Of a stretch of DNA of 64,000 nucleotides, positions 1 through 7,382 are shown in pieces. Position 1 is the first letter of the stretch, and the number at the start of each line of letters is the position of its first letter. The translations under genes were made by a program, and so were the position numbers. The notes under the pieces are model-generated. The model worked only from the letters and a program-made list of their open reading frames with translations. It was not told the DNA's origin and searched no databases. Source of the DNA: Bradyrhizobium sp. CSA112 (GTDB lineage: Bacteria > Pseudomonadota > Alphaproteobacteria > Rhizobiales > Xanthobacteraceae); NCBI RefSeq assembly GCF_029051645.1, contig NZ_JAACFS010000028.1, forward strand, positions 41,779 to 105,778, read 5' to 3'.

Positions 1-2635
1 ATGCGCCGCGCAACAGCTTGCCGATCTCCGGCTTGCAGGCACCGCAATTGGTGCCCGCCTTCAAAAGCCGGCCGACGGCCTCGACGCTGGCTGCCCCTTT
101 TTGGATCTGGGCCGAGATCTGGTGCTGCCCGACGCCGAAGCACGAGCAGACGATCGGCCCGACATCCTGGGCCGCATCCAGCGGCTGCCCTGTCAGCAGC
201 GACATCCGCGCATTCGGCGATAATGCCTGCTCGGCGAATAGCCCTGATAGCCACGACCGCGAGACCAGCTTGTGATCGGGAGCGATAAACACGCAACCTT
301 CCAGCCGGCCGTCGCGAACGGCCGCGTAGCGGAAACGGCCGGCCTTCGGATCGCGATAGGCAATCCACTCGATATCGTCATATCCGACGCGGAGCTTCGC
401 CCGCGCCCAATCGCGCCAGCTCGGCGGCCGCTCGTCGCCGGCGAGCTCCATCCGCCAGCACGTGCCCGAAAGCCCACCGACCCAGTAACCCGCGGCGGGA
501 CGCTCGATCTCCTGGCGACTGAGGATGAAGGCATGCCATTTCGGCAAGTAAGCGGCCGCCTTGACCGGCGTGTGCTTTGACTCAGGCTGTCCGGAGATCG
601 GATCGATGGCCGGATTGACCAGCGCGTTGACCCGACCGTCGCCAGCATATTCGCCGTTCCAGTGCATCGGCACGAACACGCAGCCGCGCCGCTGCTCGGC
701 AGTGACGACGACGCGCGCCACCATCTCGCCCCAGGGGCTCGTCAGTCGCGCGAGTCCGCCATTCTCGACGCCGGTCATACGCGCATCGTCGGGATGGAAT
801 TCAGCATAAGGCTCGAACGCGTGTGCCAGCAGCCGCGGCGATTTTCCGGTCCGCGTCATGGTGTGCCATTGATCGCGGACCCGCCCGGTATTGAGCACCA
901 GCGGGTAGTCGCGATTGGTTGCATTCACGGCAGCACGCGGCGTTACCGGCACGAAACGGGCCTTGCGGTCGGCGGTGAAGAATTCACCCGTCTCGAACAT
1001 CCGCGGCGTGCCGGTCGGATATTCCCGCGTCACCGGCCACTGAATCGGGGTAAGCGCATCGTAGGCGCGATCGTCGAGCGTATTCAGGGCGGACAGATCG
1101 AAATCGCGTGTCCCCTCATTCTCGAAACTGGAAAGCCTGGCGTGCTCGCGGAAGATCGCGGCAACGTTCGGATAGTCGAATCCCGAAAAACCCATCCGCC
1201 GGGCGACGTCGCAGACGGCCTGCCAATCGGCCCTTGCGGCGCCGGGCGCCGGCAGGAACCGCCGTTGCCGGGAAATGCGGCGCTCGGAATTGGTGACGGT
1301 GCCGTCCTTTTCGCCCCAGGTAAGCGCCGGGAGCAATACGTGGGCATGACGCGTGGTGTCGGTATGCCGCATGCAATCGGAGACGACGACAAGGTCGCAA
1401 GCATCGAGCGCTGCGCGAACGCGATCGGCATCCGGCAGGCTGACCAGCGGATTGGTGGACATGATCCAGACCGCTTTGATGCGCCGGTCCGCGATCGCAT
1501 CGAACATGTCGACGGCCTTCAGGCCCTGCTTGTCCGCGATAACTGGCGAACCCCAGAACCGTTGCACGATATCGCGGTGTTGCGGTTTCTCGAGCTCCAT
1601 ATGGGCGGCAAGTTGATTGGCCAGCCCGCCGACTTCCCGGCCGCCCATGGCGTTGGGTTGTCCGGTCAGCGAGAACGGGCCCATGCCGGGCCGCCCGATA
1701 CGGCCGGTCAACAAATGACAGTTGATGATCGAATTGACCTTGTCGACGCCGCTGCTCGACTGGTTGACGCCCTGCGAATAAAGGGTGACGACCCGTTCAG
1801 TTTTGGCAAACCAGTCGAAGAACAACGCCACTGCGCCCTCTGCCAGACCGCAGATGGCGGCGGTCTGTGCGACCGTCTGGCCGGCAACCTGCCGCAGCGC
1901 GGCTTCGGCGCCCGTGGTGAATCCATCCACGAACGCGCTGTCGATGGCATTGCGCGATGCAAGATGCGCGAGCAAGCCGTTGAACAGCACCGAATCGCTG
2001 CCCGAGCGAAGCGGCAAATGCAGATCGGCGCCGTCGCACGTCGCGGTCCGCCGCGGATCGATGACGACAATGCGGCATGCGGGATTGTTGGCCTTGGCGG
2101 CCGTCATTCGCTGGTAAAGGATCGGATGGCACCAGGCCGCGTTGGAGCCGACGAGGACCAGAAGATCGGCGGTTTCGAGATCCTCATAACAGCCCGGAAC
2201 GGTGTCGCTGCCGAACGCACGCTTGTGGCCCGCCACGCTCGACGCCATGCATAGCCGCGAATTGGTGTCGATGTTGGCGGTGCCGATGAAGCCCTTGGCG
2301 AGCTTGTTGATGACGTAATAGTCCTCGGTGAGAATCTGGCCGGACACGTAGAAGGCGATCGAATCCGGTCCATGCTCGCGGACGGTTCTGCCAAATCCGT
2401 CCGCGATATGGTCGAGCGCCGTATCCCAGCTCGTTTCCTGGCCGTTGATCACAGGCGCGAGCAACCGCCCCTCGAGGCCGATGGTCTCGGCAAGCGCCGA
2501 GCCTTTCCCACACAGCCGTCCGAAATTGGCGGGATGAAGCGGATCGCCCCGGACGGTCACTGTGCCAGCGGCATCCCTGTCAGCGACAACGCCGCAGCCG
2601 ACGCCGCAATACGGACAGGTTGTCTTCACTGGCAC
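1..2635 (-). CDS. nasA: Assimilatory nitrate reductase catalytic subunit NasA (partial, runs off left edge)
   Basis: Molybdopterin enzyme reducing nitrate to nitrite in the cytoplasm for nitrogen assimilation. The start is GTG at 2635: the only upstream in-frame codons before a stop (TGA at 2644-2642) are not starts, and a GAGG ribosome site lies about 8 nt upstream. The N-terminus carries the [4Fe-4S] ligands C7, C10, C14 and C42 (CPYCGVGC...LCGKG). The Mo-bisPGD fold is seen further on (for example NIDTNSRLCMASS). At the left edge the frame still reads AGTNCGACKPEIGKLL, a BFD-like [2Fe-2S] tail typical of NasA, so only a few residues should be missing. Both ends are in the same frame, so there is no net frameshift over about 878 codons. 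Third gene of nirB-nirD-nasA. Confidence 0.95.
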   Translation of the reverse strand, partial: MPVKTTCPYCGVGCGVVADRDAAGTVTVRGDPLHPANFGRLCGKGSALAETIGLEGRLLAPVINGQETSWDTALDHIADGFGRTVREHGPDSIAFYVSGQILTEDYYVINKLAKGFIGTANIDTNSRLCMASSVAGHKRAFGSDTVPGCYEDLETADLLVLVGSNAAWCHPILYQRMTAAKANNPACRIVVIDPRRTATCDGADLHLPLRSGSDSVLFNGLLAHLASRNAIDSAFVDGFTTGAEAALRQVAGQTVAQTAAICGLAEGAVALFFDWFAKTERVVTLYSQGVNQSSSGVDKVNSIINCHLLTGRIGRPGMGPFSLTGQPNAMGGREVGGLANQLAAHMELEKPQHRDIVQRFWGSPVIADKQGLKAVDMFDAIADRRIKAVWIMSTNPLVSLPDADRVRAALDACDLVVVSDCMRHTDTTRHAHVLLPALTWGEKDGTVTNSERRISRQRRFLPAPGAARADWQAVCDVARRMGFSGFDYPNVAAIFREHARLSSFENEGTRDFDLSALNTLDDRAYDALTPIQWPVTREYPTGTPRMFETGEFFTADRKARFVPVTPRAAVNATNRDYPLVLNTGRVRDQWHTMTRTGKSPRLLAHAFEPYAEFHPDDARMTGVENGGLARLTSPWGEMVARVVVTAEQRRGCVFVPMHWNGEYAGDGRVNALVNPAIDPISGQPESKHTPVKAAAYLPKWHAFILSRQEIERPAAGYWVGGLSGTCWRMELAGDERPPSWRDWARAKLRVGYDDIEWIAYRDPKAGRFRYAAVRDGRLEGCVFIAPDHKLVSRSWLSGLFAEQALSPNARMSLLTGQPLDAAQDVGPIVCSCFGVGQHQISAQIQKGAASVEAVGRLLKAGTNCGACKPEIGKLLRGA

Positions 2636-2646
2636 GGGCGATCACC

Positions 2647-2982
2647 TCACTCAGCGGGCACGGCCGCCGCCGTCTGAACGCAAAGCCAAACGATGTCGTT
2701 CTCCACCTTGGTCGGATGTGCGCGCGTACATCCCTCATCGGGCGCGACCGCCGTGCCGCTCCTGAGCTCGATGACGAAATTGTGCAGCGGACAGGTGACG
2801 CGCTTGTTGTGGACGATGCCTTGCGACAACGGTCCGCCCTTGTGCGGACAGCGATCGTCGAGCGCGAACACCTCGTCATCGGCAGTTCGAAATACCGCGA
2901 TGTCTCCGGACGCCGTCCGCACGACGCGCGAGCCGAGAACGGGAATATCGTTCAGCGCCCCGATTTCGATCCATTTCGTCAT
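2647..2982 (-). CDS. nirD: Nitrite reductase [NAD(P)H] small subunit NirD
   Basis: 111-residue Rieske-fold partner of NirB in cytoplasmic nitrite reduction to ammonium. The start is ATG at 2982, which overlaps the nirB stop as ATGA and indicates translational coupling. An upstream in-frame extension is ignored because it lies inside nirB. The Rieske ligands are present (C45-P-H47 and C64-x2-H67). Many NirD proteins, including the E. coli one, lack them, so this copy may hold a [2Fe-2S] cluster. nasA starts 11 nt after its stop. Confidence 0.95.
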   Translation of the reverse strand: MTKWIEIGALNDIPVLGSRVVRTASGDIAVFRTADDEVFALDDRCPHKGGPLSQGIVHNKRVTCPLHNFVIELRSGTAVAPDEGCTRAHPTKVENDIVWLCVQTAAAVPAE

Positions 2983-5438
2983 GCGAGTTCCAGCTCCGCC
3001 AGCGGGGTGAATTCGTTGCGGTCGACGCCGCGTTGGGCGCGCGCCGCCCACGGATCGCTCTGCGAGAATTGCTGCGAATAGGCGAAGCGGCCGAACAGCG
3101 CCTTGCGATTGGCGACATCGTCGACCACCTGCTTGCGGATGGCATCGAGACCGATCCGATCGCACCACTTGTACATGCGCTCCAGATACCAGCCCTGCTC
3201 ACGATAGAGCTGGGTCAGCGCGGCGATGATTTCGAGCGTCTCCTCCTCGGTCGAAACCTTGGTCAGGAATTCGGTCCCCTTGATGTGAAGACCGGCGGCA
3301 CCGGCGAAATGGATCTCAAAACCGGAATCGACGCAGACGACGCCGACATCCTTGCAGGTCGCCTCCGCGCAGTTGCGCGGACAACCTGACACCGCAAGCT
3401 TCACCTTGGCCGGCGTCCATGAGCCCCACATGAATTTCTCGATCTTGATGCCGAGACCGGTCGAATCCTGCGTACCGAAACGGCACCATTCCGAACCGAC
3501 ACAGGTCTTCACCGTGCGCAGTCCCTTGGCATAGGCGTGGCCCGATACCATCCCCGCCTCATTGAGGTCGGCCCAGACCGCGGGCAAATCCTCCTTCTTC
3601 ACGCCCAGAAGATCGATGCGCTGTCCGCCGGTTACCTTGACAGTCGGAATCTTGAATTTGTCCGCAACATCGGCGATGGCTCGCAATTCATCCGGCGTCG
3701 TGACGCCGCCCCACATCCGCGGCACGACCGAATACGTGCCGTCCTTCTGGATGTTGGCGTGAACGCGCTCGTTGATGTAGCGCGACTGCTGATCGTCGCG
3801 ATACTCGCCGGGCCAGGTGGCGAGCAGATAATAGTTCAAGGCGGGCCGGCAGGAGTGGCAGCCGTTCGGCGTCTTCCAGTCCATGAACCTCATCACATCG
3901 GGGATGGTCTTCAAGCCGTTCTCGATGATGACGCGGCGCGCGTCATCATGGCTGTGATCGGTGCACGCGCACATCGGCTTGACCTTCGGCGCCGCCGAAT
4001 AGTCGCCGCCGAGCGTGAAGGCGAGAACCTGCTCGACCAGGCCGGTACATGAGCCGCACGACGAGGATGCCTTGGTGTGGGCCCGCACGTCGTCGATCGT
4101 GAAGAGTTTCTTTTCGCTGATCGCCTTGACGATCGTACCCTTGCAGACGCCGTTGCATCCGCAGATTTCCGCTTCGTCGCTCATGGCGGCGACCGAGTTC
4201 TTGCCGCTATGGCCACCATCGCCGAGATTGGCGGCGCCGAACACCAGCCGCTCGCGCATTTGCGAAACGTCGGTGCCGTCGCGCAGATGCTGGAAGTACC
4301 ACGGGCCGTCGATGGTATCGCCATAGAGCACGGCGCCGATGATCTTCTTGTCGCGCAGAATGATCCGCTTGTAGACGCCGCGGGAAGCGTCCTGCATGAC
4401 GATCTCTTCCTTGTCCGCACCCGGCGCGAAATCGCCGGCGGAGAACAGGTCGATCCCGGTCACCTTCAATTTGGTCGAAACCACCGAACCGTCATAGGTG
4501 GCGAAGCCCTTCATGGCGAGATGGTTGGCGCAAACCTTGGCCTGATCGAACAAGGGAGCCACGAGGCCGTAGGTCTGGCGGCGGTGCTGCACGCATTCAC
4601 CGACGGCATAGATCCGCCCGTCGTAGGTCTGCATGGTGTCGGAGACGACGATGCCGCGCTCACAATACAGACCTGCCTTGCGCGCCAGTTCGACATTCGG
4701 GCGGATGCCGACCGCCATCACGACCAGATCGGCCGGGATCTCCTCGCCGTCGGCAAAGCGCACGCCGGTCACGCGATCCTCACCAAGGATCGCCTGCGTC
4801 TGCGCGGGCATCTTGAACACCATGCCGCGCTCTTCCAGCGACTTGCGCAGCAATCCACCCGCGACCTGATCGAGCTGGCGCTCCATCAGCGTGTCGAGCA
4901 GATGCACGACAGTGACGTTCATGCCGCGCTTCATCAAGCCGTTGGCGGCTTCGAGGCCGAGCAGACCGCCGCCGATCACGACGGCATTCTTGTAGCTCGT
5001 CGAGGCATGAACCATGTGCTCGACGTCCTGAATGTCGCGAAAGCCGATGACGCCCGGCAAGTCCTTGCCCGGGAGGGGCAACATGATCGGGTTCGAGCCG
5101 GTGGCGATCAGCAGGCGATCGTAGGGTACCCGCGCGCCTTCCATGGTGACGACTTCGCAGGTTCGGCGATCGATCATCTCGATCATTTCGCCCTTGCGCA
5201 GCGTGATCCCGTTATCCTCGTACCACTGCTCGGTGTTGAGCATGATGTCGTCGACGGTCTTCTCGCCGGCGAGCACAGGCGACAACAAGATTCGATTGTA
5301 GTTGCCGTACGGCTCGGAGCCGAAGACGGTGATGTCGTAGAGATCGGGCGCACGGTCCAGCAACACTTCGACCGTGCGGATGCCGGCCATACCGTTGCCG
5401 ATCACCACCAACTTTTGCTTGTTTATTTTCTCGAGCAT
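2979..5438 (-). CDS. nirB: Nitrite reductase [NAD(P)H] large subunit NirB
   Basis: 819-residue siroheme enzyme that reduces nitrite to ammonium with NAD(P)H. Order of domains: FAD/NAD pyridine-nucleotide oxidoreductase (VVIGNGMAG near residue 11, second dinucleotide fold VIGGGLLGLEAA), BFD-like [2Fe-2S] domain (CGCNGVC...CGSC), then the nitrite/sulfite reductase ferredoxin-like and siroheme domains. The cluster/siroheme ligands are C646-x5-C652 and C686-x3-C690. The start is ATG at 5438, preceded by AGAAGG about 7 nt upstream. An upstream in-frame codon at 5492 is less likely because it falls in the leader. First gene of nirB-nirD-nasA, divergent from the transporter gene. Confidence 0.96.
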   Translation of the reverse strand: MLEKINKQKLVVIGNGMAGIRTVEVLLDRAPDLYDITVFGSEPYGNYNRILLSPVLAGEKTVDDIMLNTEQWYEDNGITLRKGEMIEMIDRRTCEVVTMEGARVPYDRLLIATGSNPIMLPLPGKDLPGVIGFRDIQDVEHMVHASTSYKNAVVIGGGLLGLEAANGLMKRGMNVTVVHLLDTLMERQLDQVAGGLLRKSLEERGMVFKMPAQTQAILGEDRVTGVRFADGEEIPADLVVMAVGIRPNVELARKAGLYCERGIVVSDTMQTYDGRIYAVGECVQHRRQTYGLVAPLFDQAKVCANHLAMKGFATYDGSVVSTKLKVTGIDLFSAGDFAPGADKEEIVMQDASRGVYKRIILRDKKIIGAVLYGDTIDGPWYFQHLRDGTDVSQMRERLVFGAANLGDGGHSGKNSVAAMSDEAEICGCNGVCKGTIVKAISEKKLFTIDDVRAHTKASSSCGSCTGLVEQVLAFTLGGDYSAAPKVKPMCACTDHSHDDARRVIIENGLKTIPDVMRFMDWKTPNGCHSCRPALNYYLLATWPGEYRDDQQSRYINERVHANIQKDGTYSVVPRMWGGVTTPDELRAIADVADKFKIPTVKVTGGQRIDLLGVKKEDLPAVWADLNEAGMVSGHAYAKGLRTVKTCVGSEWCRFGTQDSTGLGIKIEKFMWGSWTPAKVKLAVSGCPRNCAEATCKDVGVVCVDSGFEIHFAGAAGLHIKGTEFLTKVSTEEETLEIIAALTQLYREQGWYLERMYKWCDRIGLDAIRKQVVDDVANRKALFGRFAYSQQFSQSDPWAARAQRGVDRNEFTPLAELELA

Positions 5439-5526
5439 GCTCTGCCTTCTATCCAGGTTCCGATGGTCCCTCTCAGCGACGCAGCCCTGCATCGTCGATC
5501 GGCAAAAAGTATTGATTGATTGGGAA

Positions 5527-5564
5527 TGCCCATCGGCGGGCAGCGGACCGTCGACTCTGACGAT
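5527..5564 (-). promoter_or_regulatory. Tandem hexaloop hairpins in nirB leader (candidate ANTAR/NasT target)
   Basis: Read on the minus strand, the first hairpin (5564-5547) has stem ATCGTC/GACGGT with one U-G pair and loop AGAGTC, which has A at loop position 1 and G at position 4. After a 4-nt linker the second (5542-5527) has stem TGCCC/GGGCA and loop GCCGAT, with G at position 4 but not A at position 1. Paired hexaloop stems with A1 and G4 are the known target of ANTAR antiterminators such as NasR and NasT. No clear U-run terminator follows, so this is a candidate only. Confidence 0.4.
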
Positions 5565-5579
5565 CGATATTTTACGTAT

Positions 5580-5595
5580 TCAAGAGGCGTGCCAA
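5580..5595 (-). promoter_or_regulatory. Near-consensus sigma54 promoter for nirB-nirD-nasA
   Basis: Minus-strand TTGGCACGCCTCTTGA: the -24 block TGGCACG is perfect and the spacing is right, but the -12 block reads TTGA in place of TTGC. It sits about 140 bp before nirB and just before the tandem hairpins, which would then lie near the 5' end of the transcript. Confidence 0.4.
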
Positions 5596-5952
5596 CGCCG
5601 GATCCGTAGTTTTTCGGGCGCAGCGCGCGGCTTCAGTCGATGAATCGTTAGTTGGCGGCCCGTTCGCGTGCACGAATGCCCAAAAAATCACCCATGCGGG
5701 TTATGCATTGTGCACAATGCGAATATTCGCCAATAAACCGGCGTCAGCTCGCCCCCGCAAATGGCATCCGCGGAACAGCGGCTTTTCAGCCTCGCCTTTC
5801 CGTTAATATTTGGCTCAGCATAATAAAACACCACACTGCACGTTCGAGCGGCTGTTCTTGCCGACAAACAGAGCAGTGGCCGGATTCGCGGCAGTTTCTC
5901 GGCGCCCGGCAAGGCACTGCAAATAAACGCTAAGTAGGGCGCTCGCTGCTTC

Positions 5953-5968
5953 TGGCACACGAATTGCT
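5953..5968 (+). promoter_or_regulatory. Sigma54 promoter for the nitrate transporter operon
   Basis: TGGCACACGAATTGCT: a perfect -24 TGGCAC, N5 and -12 TTGCT, with exactly 10 nt between the GG and GC dinucleotides. The transcript would start near 5979, giving a leader of about 110 nt. It fits nitrogen control through NtrC. Confidence 0.65.
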
Positions 5969-5987
5969 GACGTTGAGACCAGTAGTG

Positions 5988-6005
5988 CGTCTCAACGACG
6001 AGACG
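5988..6005 (+). promoter_or_regulatory. Hexaloop hairpin in transporter leader
   Basis: CGTCTC / AACGAC / GAGACG: a perfect 6-bp stem with a six-base loop that has A1 and G4, the ANTAR-target signature. It would start about 9 nt into the sigma54 transcript. Its 5' arm also belongs to a second inverted repeat (GTTGAGAC 5972-5979 with GTCTCAAC 5989-5996), and its 3' arm overlaps CGAG-ACGA-CTCG (5999-6010). A clear second hexaloop partner was not found. Confidence 0.4.
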
Positions 6006-6089
6006 ACTCGCTTCCCAACATTCCGTTCCTTTGTGCCGAGATCACTGCGCGCCTGCGCGGTATCACGCGCCGATGTTCGAGGCTGCTCG

Positions 6090-7349
6090 ATGAAGTTTGC
6101 TGAATTCAAGAAGGCCGGCCACTGGCCCACGCTGCTCGCCGCCTTTCTCTATTTCGACATAAGCTTCATGGCTTGGGTCGCGCTCGGTCCGTTGATCGTC
6201 TACATCGTGCACGACATGAATCTCGCCGTCGACGAGAAGTTCACGCTCGTCGCCATTCCGGTTCTGGCCGGCGCGTTGCTGCGGGTGCCGATGGGCATTT
6301 TCGCCGATCTGTTCGGCGCCAAACGGACCGGAATTGTCGCGCAACTCGTCGTCATCGCCGCGACCGGCTGGGTTTGCTACTTCGGACTTCCGAGCAAGCT
6401 GTCGGTGGAGTTATTCGGCCTTGCGCTCGGCATCGGTGGCGCTTCGTTCGCGGTAGCGCTGCCGCAGGCAAGCCGCTGGTACCCGCCGCAATATCAGGGC
6501 GTGGTGATGGGGATCGCCGGCGCCGGCAACATGGGTGTCGTGCTCGACACGATGTTCGCACCGACGATCGCAGAATACTGGGGTTGGCAAGCCGTATTCG
6601 GCGTGCTGCTCGTCCCGATGCTGCTGATCCTCGCCTACTATGCCTATGCCGCCAAGGATGCGCCCGGAGAGCGGAAGCCGATTTCGCTGAAGGCTTATGG
6701 TGCGTTGCTGCGCGATCCCGACAGCCGCTGGTTCATGTTCTTCTACTTCATCACCTTCGGCGGCTTCGTCGGACTGGCCAACGCGTTGCCGCTGTATTTC
6801 ACCGTGCAATATCATGTATCAGGCGTGGCCGCAGGCCTGCTGGTGTCCTTGATCGTCGCTTTCGGTTCGGGTTTCCGTCCCGTCGGCGGCCTGATCGCCG
6901 ACCGCATCGGCGGCATCCGTTCATTGTCGATGCTGTTTGGAGTCGTCGTGGCGGCGTATGTCGCCATCGCCTTCATGCCGGAAGGACCGGCCGCGCCGAC
7001 GCCTGCGGGCTGGGCGCTCACCCAGATGCCGCGGATCGCCTGGATGTCGGTGTTGCTGTTCTCCATCGGAGTCCTCGCGCTCGGCATGGGCAATGGCGCC
7101 GTGTTTCAGCTCATTCCACTCCGCTTCCGTCAGGAGATCGGCCTAATGACCGGCATGGTCGGCTGCGCCGGCGGCATCGGCGGCTTCTTCCTTGCCAAGG
7201 CGCTCGGCGTCGCCAAGGGAATGACCGGCGGATTCGGCGCAGGCTTCCTGTTTTTCGGCCTGCTGGCGTTGCTTGGTTTCCTGGGACTTGCCATGGTCAA
7301 GGTCCGCTGGCGCACCACATGGGGCGCCGCATCGGGAGCGCGGGTCTGA
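6090..7349 (+). CDS. narK: Nitrate/nitrite MFS transporter (NarK/NasA, NNP family)
   Basis: 419-residue inner-membrane transporter bringing nitrate (or nitrite) into the cytoplasm for NasA and NirBD. About 12 hydrophobic segments are visible. The NNP signatures are present in outline: GGASFAVALPQASRWYPP after the fourth helix and a glycine-rich GMVGCAGGIGGFFLAK stretch in the C-terminal half. The start is ATG at 6090 with GAGG 7 nt upstream (6079-6082). Earlier in-frame codons (5964) lie inside the promoter and leader and are rejected. Lies 33 bp before the phosphatase/kinase gene, probably one operon. Confidence 0.92.
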   Translation: MKFAEFKKAGHWPTLLAAFLYFDISFMAWVALGPLIVYIVHDMNLAVDEKFTLVAIPVLAGALLRVPMGIFADLFGAKRTGIVAQLVVIAATGWVCYFGLPSKLSVELFGLALGIGGASFAVALPQASRWYPPQYQGVVMGIAGAGNMGVVLDTMFAPTIAEYWGWQAVFGVLLVPMLLILAYYAYAAKDAPGERKPISLKAYGALLRDPDSRWFMFFYFITFGGFVGLANALPLYFTVQYHVSGVAAGLLVSLIVAFGSGFRPVGGLIADRIGGIRSLSMLFGVVVAAYVAIAFMPEGPAAPTPAGWALTQMPRIAWMSVLLFSIGVLALGMGNGAVFQLIPLRFRQEIGLMTGMVGCAGGIGGFFLAKALGVAKGMTGGFGAGFLFFGLLALLGFLGLAMVKVRWRTTWGAASGARV

Positions 7350-7382
7350 CGACCAGCGCTGCAAACTCGGCAGGCTTCGCGG

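Larger units (their letters stand above)
5439..6089. promoter_or_regulatory. Divergent nitrate-assimilation control region (651 bp)
   Basis: No gene is supported here. The region separates nirB (minus) from the NarK-type gene (plus). It holds a perfect GG-N10-GC sigma54 element facing right, a near-match facing left, and hairpins with six-base loops in both presumed leaders. The middle part (about 5640-5940) is less GC-rich than the genes and contains an imperfect repeat around 5703-5718 (TATGCATTGTGCACAATGCG). Confidence 0.6.

Noticed and set aside
662..2254. Open frame of 530 codons on the plus strand
   Set aside because: Lies wholly opposite nasA, whose own frame shows the expected motifs. 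High-GC genes give long antisense frames.
4077..5519. 480-codon plus-strand frame
   Set aside because: Antisense to nirB; no family resemblance.
5972..5996. Inverted repeat GTTGAGAC/GTCTCAAC taken as an RNA hairpin
   Set aside because: Its left arm lies upstream of the predicted transcript start, so it would not be in the RNA; may still be a DNA site.
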